In this document: positions 7,350-16,404 of the stretch, in pieces | How positions within the stretch are numbered: the stretch's first letter is position 1 | How the letters are laid out: each line of letters starts with the position of its first letter | Origin: JAMOQA01 sp964420365 | GTDB lineage: Bacteria; Acidobacteriota; Polarisedimenticolia; J045 | DNA length: 16,404 nucleotides | Direction of reading: 5' to 3' | Assembly (NCBI GenBank): GCA_964420365.1 | Contig: CAYQTA010000080.1 | Span: 1 to 16,404 of the forward strand | Translations under genes and position numbers: made by a program | Notes under the pieces: generated by a model | What the model was told of the DNA's origin: nothing | Databases searched by the model: none | The model's input: the letters and a program-made list of their open reading frames with translations, nothing else

Positions 7350-9422
7350 TCAGGGGCAGGCACCCGGGTTCGCGTTCGTCCGCTCCCGCCCGGCCGAGTC
7401 CCGCCCGAGGCTGCCGCCCCGGTAGCAGGCGAGGGAGACCCCCCGGACCAGCCACGTGAATGCCTCCCCGACCGGCGGGCGGTCCGGGTCCTCGAAGACC
7501 AGGTCCGCGGGGCGCGGGTCCTCCCGGCACTCCCCGAGGTCCCCGGAGGCGAGGACCGACGCCCGTCCCCGGGTGACGTCGTACTGGTCGGCCCCGGGGG
7601 CCGGCTCCCACGTGAGCCGGGAGGGAGCATCTCCGGAAACCAGGAGGCCGGTCGCCTCGCCGGGAACCGTCTCCGCCGCGAGCGCCCCCGCGCAACCCGG
7701 GGGCGGCTCGAAGGCGGCGAGAAGGGCGATCCCGGCCGCGTTCATGAAGATCGTCGGCTCGTTCGTCACGTAGTCGGCCCGGTCGTCGTGCCAGACCGCG
7801 TAGTCCGACTGGAACGGGGCATACGGATCCGGCCCGTCCAGGGTGATGTCCTGGTCCTCGAACTCCCGCCGGGTGACCGGCCCCTCGGTCCAGTACCCCA
7901 CGAGTTCCGGCTGGCCCGGGTTGAGGGCCGGGTCGGCGACCTGGTGGTGCGGATGACGGGGCCACGTGCTCCCGGCACCGTTCACGAACGACACTCCCCA
8001 CGGGTTGCGCCCGAGGAGGTAATCCCGTTGCCGCCGGGCGAGGTCCCGGTACCGGGAGCTCCCGGAAAGACGCTCGTGCCACAGGGCGAGCAGGCCGGCC
8101 CCGGCAAGGTCGACCCCGCATCCCCACCACGGCTCGGAGAGAGCCTCGCGGAACGGGTGGCGGGCCGAGAGATCCTCGTAGTTGTCGAGCTCTTCCGCGA
8201 GCCAGTCGGTCGCCTCGTCCCGGTAACCGGGATCGTGGCCCCCGAGGCGCGCCTGGGCCACGGCGTGAAGGGACCCGGCGGAGAAGGACCAGGCGTGTCC
8301 CATCTCCCGGGCCCATCGCAGGGCCTCGTCGTGCCAGGACGCCTCCCCGGTCAGGATCCACAGCTCGGTCGCCCCGACCCCGAGGTCGTCCTTCCACGTG
8401 TCCTCGTACCCGTCGAACGTCTTCCGCTGAACGGCCTTCCGTTCCGAGCCCCACCGGTAGAGGTCGATCGCCGCCTGGCGGGCCCGGTCGGCGAGGGCCG
8501 GGTCGTACCATGGTTCTCCCTCGCGACCGAAGATGCCGGCGGCGAGGGCCAGGGCCCCGGCCGCGCGCCCGGCCACGTTCGCCCCCTTCCCGCTGCGGCA
8601 CGCCCAGGCCGTGCGGTGCCGGAGGCGCGGGTCGTCGCTCGCGTCGTCCCCCTCCGGCATGCGCCACTCGCCGTGGTCGGACTCGTCTCCGAGCTGGAAG
8701 TAGAACGCCCCCGCTTCGCCGTCCCACGCCCGGAGCAGCCAGTCGACGCCGATCCGCGCCTCCTCGAGTACCTCCGGGATCCCGTCCCCATCCGCGTCGG
8801 AGAAGGCCCCCGGGTGCTCGTCGAAGGCCACGAGGAGCAGCAGCGTCGTCGCCGCCTCCTCCCCGGTGAACAGGAGGTAGTCCCCGGCATCGTGCCAGCC
8901 CCCCTGGAGGTTCACCGGCTGGCCGTCCCGGGGACCGCCGTCGGCGATGGCATGGTTGAGGTGACAGGGGCCGTGCATTCGCGGAGACGTGTCGCCGCAC
9001 CGCTGGACCTCGAAGAAGCGGAGGCTGACCGGGACGACGTGGGCGAGCGCATCGGCCGCCACGCGGAACGGTGGCGAGACGGCCCGGGGAGCCTCCGGGT
9101 CTCCGAGAACGATCTCGTATTCTCCGGGGCCGGCGAGCGAGGCCAGGTCCAGCTCGAAGACGTGGGAGAAGCTCCCGTACGGCCCCCGGTCCGCCCCGAC
9201 CGATCCCGTGAGGGCCGTCTCGCCGGTGGCAACGTCCCGCACGAGGAACGGCTCCCCGGCCAGGTTCTCGTCGGCCAGCGCCAGCGCGATCTTCGTCTCG
9301 CCCGGAAGCCAGCCGACCTGGTCGACCCGCAGGTACGTCGCGGCCCTCCCGGGCAGCGGGGCCGCGAGCAGCAGGAGCAGGAAGACACCGCGGAGGACCG
9401 GGTGAAGCTCGATACGTCCCAT
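7350..9422 (-). CDS. Secreted GH9 family glycoside hydrolase (endoglucanase-like) with C-terminal tail domain
   Basis: This 690-residue exported enzyme should hydrolyse beta-1,4 glucans or related glycans. A signal peptide (VFLLLLLAAPLPGRAA) is followed by the N-terminal Ig-like domain of GH9 theme enzymes (LRVDQVGWLPGETKIALAL). The (alpha/alpha)6 catalytic domain starts near 135. GGWHDAGDY (175-182) holds the catalytic-base aspartates Asp178 and Asp181; DGDGIPEVLEEA, PRHPHH (His489) and ADYVTNEPTIFMNAAG with the general acid Glu555 are the other GH9 signatures. Residues ~590-690 are a separate beta-type tail (LTWEPAPGADQYDV ... FTWLVRG ... ACP) that recurs in the Cys-rich protein at the right end. 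The ATG at 9422 has AAGGA ten bases upstream and begins the signal peptide; the frame extends to 9479. The S9 gene precedes it by 96 bases. Confidence 0.92.
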   Translation of the reverse strand: MGRIELHPVLRGVFLLLLLAAPLPGRAATYLRVDQVGWLPGETKIALALADENLAGEPFLVRDVATGETALTGSVGADRGPYGSFSHVFELDLASLAGPGEYEIVLGDPEAPRAVSPPFRVAADALAHVVPVSLRFFEVQRCGDTSPRMHGPCHLNHAIADGGPRDGQPVNLQGGWHDAGDYLLFTGEEAATTLLLLVAFDEHPGAFSDADGDGIPEVLEEARIGVDWLLRAWDGEAGAFYFQLGDESDHGEWRMPEGDDASDDPRLRHRTAWACRSGKGANVAGRAAGALALAAGIFGREGEPWYDPALADRARQAAIDLYRWGSERKAVQRKTFDGYEDTWKDDLGVGATELWILTGEASWHDEALRWAREMGHAWSFSAGSLHAVAQARLGGHDPGYRDEATDWLAEELDNYEDLSARHPFREALSEPWWGCGVDLAGAGLLALWHERLSGSSRYRDLARRQRDYLLGRNPWGVSFVNGAGSTWPRHPHHQVADPALNPGQPELVGYWTEGPVTRREFEDQDITLDGPDPYAPFQSDYAVWHDDRADYVTNEPTIFMNAAGIALLAAFEPPPGCAGALAAETVPGEATGLLVSGDAPSRLTWEPAPGADQYDVTRGRASVLASGDLGECREDPRPADLVFEDPDRPPVGEAFTWLVRGVSLACYRGGSLGRDSAGRERTNANPGACP

Positions 9423-9464
9423 GAAATCGCCGTCCTTCCGCGCCCCGCACCCGTGCCCCATCGA

Positions 9465-9470
9465 AGAATA
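9465..9470 (-). promoter_or_regulatory. Putative -10 element of the GH9 gene
   Basis: On the minus strand this reads TATTCT, a good -10 in an otherwise GC-only gap, about 43 bases before the ATG at 9422. No -35 match lies 16-18 bases upstream; that place is taken by the repeats described in the next entry. Confidence 0.45.
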
Positions 9471-9472
9471 CG

Positions 9473-9505
9473 CCCGCACGGGGGGGCGCGCCGCCCCCGC
9501 ACGGG
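9473..9505. repeat. 10-bp direct repeats flanking a GC hairpin, upstream of GH9
   Basis: CCCGCACGGG occurs at 9473-9482 and again at 9496-9505, 23 bases apart start to start. Between and partly overlapping them lies a perfect 7-bp stem (9482-9488 with 9492-9498, loop CGC). It sits directly upstream of the TATTCT element, where an activator or repressor would bind, and also directly after the S9 stop, where a terminator would lie. There is no T-run, so a classical intrinsic terminator is not supported. Confidence 0.45.
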
Positions 9506-9518
9506 CCGCGGGATCCCG

Positions 9519-10616
9519 TCAGCGCCGGGGCGGGTGGAGGTAGCGGGCGAGGAAGTCCCGGATCTCCTTCCGGGACTCCCGGGCGAGCAGGGTGTCCATC
9601 CGGTTGAAGCTGTGCCCCCCGGGAGCGTCCCGGTAGATCCGGTACTCGAAGTCCTTCCCCGCCGCCTTCAGCGCCTGGACCAGGTGCTCCACCTCGACGA
9701 CGTGGACGTCCCGGTCGTTGGTGTTCGCGTGGATCAAGAGGGGGATCCGCAGCTTCTCGGCGTTCCAGCAGGGGGACCGGCGCCGGTACTCGTCGACGTC
9801 CTCGTGGGCGGTCTTCCCGATGTGGTAGGGGGCCGAGTAGAGGGCCCGGTAGTCGTCGGTCTGGTAACCCATCCGGGCGAGCAGGTCCGAGACCGGCACC
9901 CCGGCGTAGGCACAGAGGAACTTGTCGGGATGGTCGAACGCCGCCATCAGGGCGATCAGGCCGCCGTGGGACCAGCCGAGGATCCCGACCCGTTTGCCGT
10001 CCACCTGGGGCAGCGTCCGGACGGCCCAGTCCCGGGCCGCGATGACGTCGTCCACCTCGAGCCCACCGTAGTCGATCGACTCCTGGTACTCGCGCCCGTA
10101 CCCCGTCGAGCCCCGGTACTCCGGGGCGACGACGACGTAGCCCTCCGCCATCAGCTCCCGCACGACGTGGGTGTAGTAGGTCGTGAAGTCCCCGTGGACG
10201 CCCCCGTGGGGGAACAGCAGGAGCGGCAGCCTCTCTCCCGGCTTCCGGTCCCGGGGAGTGAAGACGTAGGCCCACATCTTGAAGGGGTGCCGCTCGTTGG
10301 CGATCCCGTAGGTCTCCTCGGCCCGGGGGTTCGGCACCGTCGGGATGAACACCTTGTCGATCTCGGCGACGTCCCCGACCCGCTCGAACCACAGCACGTC
10401 GTCGACCTTCTTGAGCAGCCGGTCGAGCGTGTACTCGAGCCCCTCCACCCGCCTCTCCAGCGCGTCGAGCCGCTGGCCCACCGGGTCGCACGGCGGAACC
10501 GGGGGTGCCGGCGGGCCCGCGAGCGCCACCGGGAGCGCCATCCCGAGAAGGACCGCCACCACGGGGCCGAGCGGCCACCGGTCGGCGTTCACCGCCGTCC
10601 GTCGATCTCCGCGCAT
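9519..10616 (-). CDS. Secreted S9-family alpha/beta hydrolase (prolyl oligopeptidase/acylaminoacyl peptidase-like)
   Basis: This 365-residue protein has an N-terminal hydrophobic export segment (PLGPVVAVLLGMALPVALAG) and a short coiled coil (about 47-75, QRLDALERRVEGLEYTLDRL). The alpha/beta-hydrolase domain fills the rest. HGGVHGDF holds the oxyanion-hole region, PEYRGSTGYG is a hallmark of S9 enzymes, and the triad is Ser216 (GWSHGG), Asp301 (TNDRDV) and His335 (GGHSF). The beta-propeller of full-length prolyl oligopeptidases is absent, so this is a bare catalytic unit that could be a peptidase or an esterase. The frame extends to 10661, but the ATG at 10616 has a near-ideal GGAGGAG seven bases upstream. 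It is divergent from accC and may be the first gene of the run leading to GH9. Confidence 0.87.
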   Translation of the reverse strand: MRGDRRTAVNADRWPLGPVVAVLLGMALPVALAGPPAPPVPPCDPVGQRLDALERRVEGLEYTLDRLLKKVDDVLWFERVGDVAEIDKVFIPTVPNPRAEETYGIANERHPFKMWAYVFTPRDRKPGERLPLLLFPHGGVHGDFTTYYTHVVRELMAEGYVVVAPEYRGSTGYGREYQESIDYGGLEVDDVIAARDWAVRTLPQVDGKRVGILGWSHGGLIALMAAFDHPDKFLCAYAGVPVSDLLARMGYQTDDYRALYSAPYHIGKTAHEDVDEYRRRSPCWNAEKLRIPLLIHANTNDRDVHVVEVEHLVQALKAAGKDFEYRIYRDAPGGHSFNRMDTLLARESRKEIRDFLARYLHPPRR

Positions 10617-10719
10617 CGTCGCTCCTCCATGGGCCGGCCGGTCCCGGCCGCGCCGGTCCATTGTCCTTCGCCCGGGGGCTTTCCGCGAGACCGCGGCGGC
10701 CCCCCGTCCCCCCCGGCCC

Positions 10720-10725
10720 TATAAT
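10720..10725 (+). promoter_or_regulatory. TATAAT -10 box placing transcription start at the accC ATG
   Basis: A perfect TATAAT stands in an otherwise almost pure G/C gap and ends seven bases before the ATG at 10733. Transcription would start at or next to the A of the start codon, giving a leaderless mRNA. Consistent with this, no Shine-Dalgarno sequence precedes the ATG. No -35 match is seen at normal spacing. Confidence 0.6.
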
Positions 10726-10732
10726 CCGCGGC

Positions 10733-12115
<1,383 letters not shown>

Positions 12116-12119
12116 CGAG

Positions 12120-13847
<1,728 letters not shown>

Positions 13848-13859
13848 GGAGGGGAAACC

Positions 13860-14441
13860 ATGGGCCGACCGACCATCGAGGCGATCGCCGCGCGGAAGGA
13901 CGACGGCTCCTTCGAGCTGCGCTGCCCGGGTCCCGCCGTCGTGCACCTCGAGCGGCTTCCCGGCGAGGTCCTGGTCCCGGGATCCGTCCTCGGGACCCTC
14001 GGGCGCGAGGAACGCTGGTACGCCCTCGTCCTCCCGGAAGGGGTGCGCGGCGCCGTCGGCGAGCTGGAGTTCGAGGACCCGTGGGCCCGCTGCGAGCACG
14101 GCCGGCTCCTCGCCACGCTCGTCCCGGTCCGCGCGGGCGAAGGGGACGAGGTGACCACCGGCGGCGCTGCCGCGGCCGAGGCGGCCGGGTGGCCCGTGCG
14201 TGCGCCCTCCCACGGCACCTTCTACCGGCGGCCCAGCCCGGACAGCCCTCCCTACGTCGAGGTGGGACAGGAGGTGAAGCGGGGCGACACCCTCTGCCTC
14301 GTCGAGGTGATGAAGTGCTTCTCGCCGGTCGCGTTCGAGCCGCCCCAGGGGCACGAGCGCGGCATCGTGCGGGAGGTGCTCGCGACCGACGGGTCCGAGG
14401 TGAAGTCCGGCCAGGTCCTCTTCCGGATCGAGCTCGCGTAG
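13860..14441 (+). CDS. Biotin carboxyl carrier protein with a second, degenerate biotinyl-like domain
   Basis: This 193-residue carrier completes the carboxylase. Residues 112-192 match the C-terminal domain of AccB: VRAPSHGTFYRRPSP, VEVGQEVKRGDTLCLVEVMK, then GIVREVLATDGSEVKSGQVLFRIE. The biotin attachment site is EVMK with Lys152. An eight-residue EPPQGHER segment replaces the usual tight turn after the site, and Cys153 follows the Lys in place of Met. The N-terminal half (about 18-90) has the same rhythm, with PGEVLVPGSVLGTL, then REERWYALVLPEGVRGAVGEL, then CEHGRLLATL, but no lysine motif, so it looks like a non-biotinylated barrel-sandwich domain. It starts twelve bases after the carboxyltransferase stop with GAGGAGGGG upstream. 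Function in this operon is clear; the role of the N-terminal domain is not. Confidence 0.88.
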   Translation: MGRPTIEAIAARKDDGSFELRCPGPAVVHLERLPGEVLVPGSVLGTLGREERWYALVLPEGVRGAVGELEFEDPWARCEHGRLLATLVPVRAGEGDEVTTGGAAAAEAAGWPVRAPSHGTFYRRPSPDSPPYVEVGQEVKRGDTLCLVEVMKCFSPVAFEPPQGHERGIVREVLATDGSEVKSGQVLFRIELA

Positions 14442-14460
14442 GCCGGCCCCGGGCGCCCCC

Positions 14461-14622
14461 GATGCGCGGCGCTTCGCGCCGCCCGGGTCGCCTCCCGGCG
14501 ACCCCTACAAGAAACGCCGGTCGCCTGCCCGTGGCCCATGCGGGAACCCGCGTCGCGCGTTCCGGGGGGTCCCGTGGGGTTTCCGTGGGGGTTTCTTGTA
14601 GGGGCGGCCGGGAGGCCACCCG
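14461..14622 (+). repeat. Extragenic palindromic element, copy A
   Basis: The left arm (14461-14508) has two perfect hairpins: 14466-14482 (7-bp stem, loop TTC) and 14485-14504 (8-bp stem GGGTCGCC, loop TCCC). These 48 bases are identical to copy B. CCCCTACAAGAAAC at 14502-14515 is the exact reverse complement of 14591-14604, enclosing 75 bases. The right arm ends in a third hairpin (14603-14620, GGCGGCC with loop GGGA and one mismatch). It begins 20 bases after the biotin carrier stop. Confidence 0.8.
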
Positions 14623-14666
14623 AAGGTGGAGGGCGCGCACGGTGCCGTGATCCGCGTTCGCCATGT

Positions 14667-14774
14667 GATGCGCGGCGCTTCGCGCCGCCCGGGTCGCCTC
14701 CCGGCGACCCCTACGCGATCCGCGCGACGAGGGTTTCCGCAGGTCTTGAAGAGGCGGCCGGAAGGCCGCCCCGC
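14667..14774 (+). repeat. Extragenic palindromic element, copy B
   Basis: The first 48 bases (14667-14714) match copy A exactly and sit 206 bases from it in the same orientation. Hairpins lie at 14672-14688 and 14691-14710, and the right arm has a perfect 7-bp stem closed by a GGAA loop (14753-14770). The middle part is shorter than in copy A, about 30 bases between arms, and keeps the GGGTTTCCG stretch at 14731-14739. Confidence 0.8.
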
Positions 14775-14861
14775 CGGTCCAGGACGCGCGTGCCCTCGAC
14801 GCGCCAGGGCCCGCGGGGACCGGCCGCCGCCGCCGATCCCCGCGGGTACCACCGGATGTTC

Positions 14862-16316
14862 CTACGGGCAGTCGTTCCCGGAAGCCTGGATCCCCGGGTC
14901 CCGCGGCGCGACGAGTCCTGCCTCGGCATCCTGGTCGTAGAACCCGACGTTCCAGGCGTTCGCGGCGCGCACGAGGAACCAGTAGGCGTCCTCGCCGGGC
15001 TCGGGCTCGAGCCAGTCGTGGGGAACCTCGAGCTCCCGCGTGTCCTCGACGAGGCAACCCTCCGTCGCCCCCTGGAACCCCTCGCCCATCCGGAGCGGCA
15101 GCATCCTCCCGTAGATCACGTCGTACAGGTCGGCCGTGTCCGTCCAGTGCACGAGCTCCCGGTCGAGCCAGACGACGGGCGCGGCAAACGGGACCAGCTC
15201 GATCGACGCTCCCTCGAGGTCGCATGGCCCGCGGTCGTTGACATCGCACCCCTCCCGCGACGGCAGGCCGAACGGCGCGATCCACAACACCGGATGTCGG
15301 GGCCGGCCGAGCACGCACAGGCGATCCCCTTCTTCCGTGGACCGATCCACCTGGGCGGCGACGTCCTCCTGTTCCCGTGCATTGATGTCCCGGACGAGGG
15401 CCAGCACTTCCTCGGCCGCGGTCGCTCCGGGCCCTGCACCCGGGGCGTTCGGATCCTCGGCCTCGGGATCGTCCATGCCGCCGTAGGGCAGGTCGTAGAA
15501 CGTGTCGACCCCCCACGAGTAACCGCCACCGGTCCCCTCGCCCCGAACAATGAACTCCGAGCCGTTGCACCCGCCAGGAACGTGCGTCGGCCGGGGTGCA
15601 AGCCGGCCCCGTGCGACGCAGTCGACGTCGGCGGTCCACACGCCGTACGCCTCGCCGGGGACGAGCGCGAAGTCGTTCTCCGGCCCCATCCCGGGCGCCC
15701 AGTCGATCATCGTGCCGTCGCAAGCGAGCCGGCTGACGCGGTCGATCGTGCACTCGTCGAACGCCTTGAACAGGTGGTGGGCTCGCAGGCCCTTCACCCC
15801 GATCGGCACCGAGACCAGGTAGAACCGGTTCGGTTGCAACTTCCACTCGACCGGTCCGTCGGTCCCATAGAGCTGCCACGGAACCGGCGGAGACTGCTCG
15901 ACCTCGAACCCATCCCCCGGGTTGACGCAGAAGCAGTTGCTGCCGCAATCCAGCGCTCCCGGCTCGGGAACGAGGCAGCCGGCGGGCTCGCCCGTGCAGG
16001 TTCCCGTGACCGGGTCCCACGTGTAGGACTCGCACACGCCGTCGTCCCAGGGGGACTTCTTGGTGACGCGCACCGCGTGCGGGATCGCCGCGGCCAGGTC
16101 CTCGGCGGTCAGGATCGGCTGGGCGGGCTGCCCGACGGGGAGCGAGACCCACCGCACGGGACAGTCCATCTCGGCCGACGACTCGACGCACGCGAGGGCG
16201 TCGCACCCGGCGTGGGTCGCACCGTCCTGCGCGCGCGCCGGGACGGCGAGGAACAGGACCACGAGGACGAGGAGCGCGACCGGCAGGAAGACTCGGTTGG
16301 AAAGACGCCTGGACAT
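14862..16316 (-). CDS. Cys-rich secreted protein of unknown function with C-terminal tail domain
   Basis: This is a 484-residue protein. The signal peptide is clear (RVFLPVALLVLVVLFLAVPARAQ, cleavage expected near residue 29). Eighteen cysteines are spread through the mature chain, with a cluster at 95-130 (CESYTWDPVTGTCTG, GSNCFC), so disulfides and extracellular location are likely. Residues ~160-233 (NRFYLVSVPIG ... RLACDGTMIDWAPG ... NDFALVPGEAYGVWTA) look like one self-contained beta domain. A hydrophilic Asp/Glu/Pro linker follows at 280-300. Residues ~395-484 (LYDVIYGRM ... GEDAYWFLVRAANAW ... NDCP) resemble the tail of the GH9 enzyme. The ATG at 16316 has AAGGAGGA at ideal spacing; the frame extends to 16391. 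No enzymatic motif is seen; adhesion, binding or surface display are possible but unproven. Confidence 0.8.
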   Translation of the reverse strand: MSRRLSNRVFLPVALLVLVVLFLAVPARAQDGATHAGCDALACVESSAEMDCPVRWVSLPVGQPAQPILTAEDLAAAIPHAVRVTKKSPWDDGVCESYTWDPVTGTCTGEPAGCLVPEPGALDCGSNCFCVNPGDGFEVEQSPPVPWQLYGTDGPVEWKLQPNRFYLVSVPIGVKGLRAHHLFKAFDECTIDRVSRLACDGTMIDWAPGMGPENDFALVPGEAYGVWTADVDCVARGRLAPRPTHVPGGCNGSEFIVRGEGTGGGYSWGVDTFYDLPYGGMDDPEAEDPNAPGAGPGATAAEEVLALVRDINAREQEDVAAQVDRSTEEGDRLCVLGRPRHPVLWIAPFGLPSREGCDVNDRGPCDLEGASIELVPFAAPVVWLDRELVHWTDTADLYDVIYGRMLPLRMGEGFQGATEGCLVEDTRELEVPHDWLEPEPGEDAYWFLVRAANAWNVGFYDQDAEAGLVAPRDPGIQASGNDCP

Positions 16317-16404
16317 GGAAGCCGTCCTCCTTGGGGCCCCCGGTCCCCTCGGCTGGCGGCGACCGCCCGCCGGGATCGGGGTACCCGGCAAGGCAGCGTC
16401 TTCC

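Larger units (their letters stand above)
14442..14861. other. 420-base convergent intergenic region built of palindromic elements
   Basis: This gap lies between the 3' ends of the biotin carrier gene (plus) and the Cys-rich protein gene (minus). It is mostly occupied by two copies of a multi-hairpin element, A and B, entered separately. The remaining bases (14623-14666 and 14775-14861) are GC-rich with no gene that I can support. The frames open here in several registers are the usual consequence of high GC. Confidence 0.6.

Noticed and set aside
6645..10724. Plus-strand open frame of about 1,360 codons
   Set aside because: It runs antisense to the ITNDDL-type, GH9 and S9 genes, is Pro/Arg/Gly-rich without domains, and is what high GC third-position bias produces on the opposite strand.
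14461..14508. Classical intrinsic terminator after the carboxylase operon
   Set aside because: The hairpins are strong but no T-run follows either of them; the same structure occurs elsewhere as a repeat, so repeat is the better call, though it may still affect the mRNA 3' end.
14461..14774. CRISPR array
   Set aside because: Only two local copies, each with internal hairpins and unequal middle parts, a third copy 8 kb away, and no cas genes.

Overview
This is a very GC-rich (roughly 70% by eye) bacterial chromosomal segment with short intergenic gaps and strong G/C third-position bias. The secreted-protein families (GH9, a GH123/DUF4091-like lipoprotein, an 'ITNDDL'-type secreted protein, and a Cys-rich protein with a recurring C-terminal tail) and the extragenic palindromic repeats suggest an Acidobacteriota-like or related uncultured lineage. 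That placement is inference; there is no rRNA or marker gene to settle it. No phage, IS element, tRNA, CRISPR array or defence system is visible.

Layout. (1) 1-1874, minus: the lipoprotein glycosidase-like gene, running off the left edge. (2) 2070-2600, plus: a small secreted beta-rich protein of unknown function. (3) 2593-3201, minus: 3-methyladenine DNA glycosylase I (tag). (4) 3281-4372, plus: a GT4 glycosyltransferase, converging on (5) a minus-strand pair, 6347-5337 left-handed beta-helix acyltransferase and 5326-4379 polysaccharide deacetylase-like protein. These three look like a small surface-glycan modification group. (6) 6460-6597: an extragenic palindromic element. (7) A minus-strand run, 10616-9519 S9-family secreted peptidase/esterase, 9422-7350 GH9 glycoside hydrolase, and 7313-6618 a secreted protein whose frame appears broken. 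(8) 10733-14441, plus: a compact three-gene biotin-dependent acyl-CoA carboxylase operon (biotin carboxylase, GcdA-like carboxyltransferase, biotin carrier with two biotinyl-like domains). (9) 14442-14861: two more copies of the palindromic element between convergent 3' ends. (10) 16316-14862, minus: a Cys-rich secreted protein sharing its C-terminal tail domain with the GH9 enzyme.

How they work together. The carboxylase operon is self-contained, supplying all three functions needed to carboxylate an acyl-CoA, and it appears to start from a leaderless promoter (TATAAT seven bases before the ATG). The exported hydrolases (GH123-like, GH9, S9) fit an organism that degrades external polysaccharide and peptide. 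The GT4, deacetylase and acyltransferase genes fit building or modifying its own envelope glycan. The strongest candidates for something undescribed are the double-domain biotin carrier with its GcdA-like partner, the three-copy multi-hairpin repeat family, and the tail domain shared by two unrelated secreted proteins.
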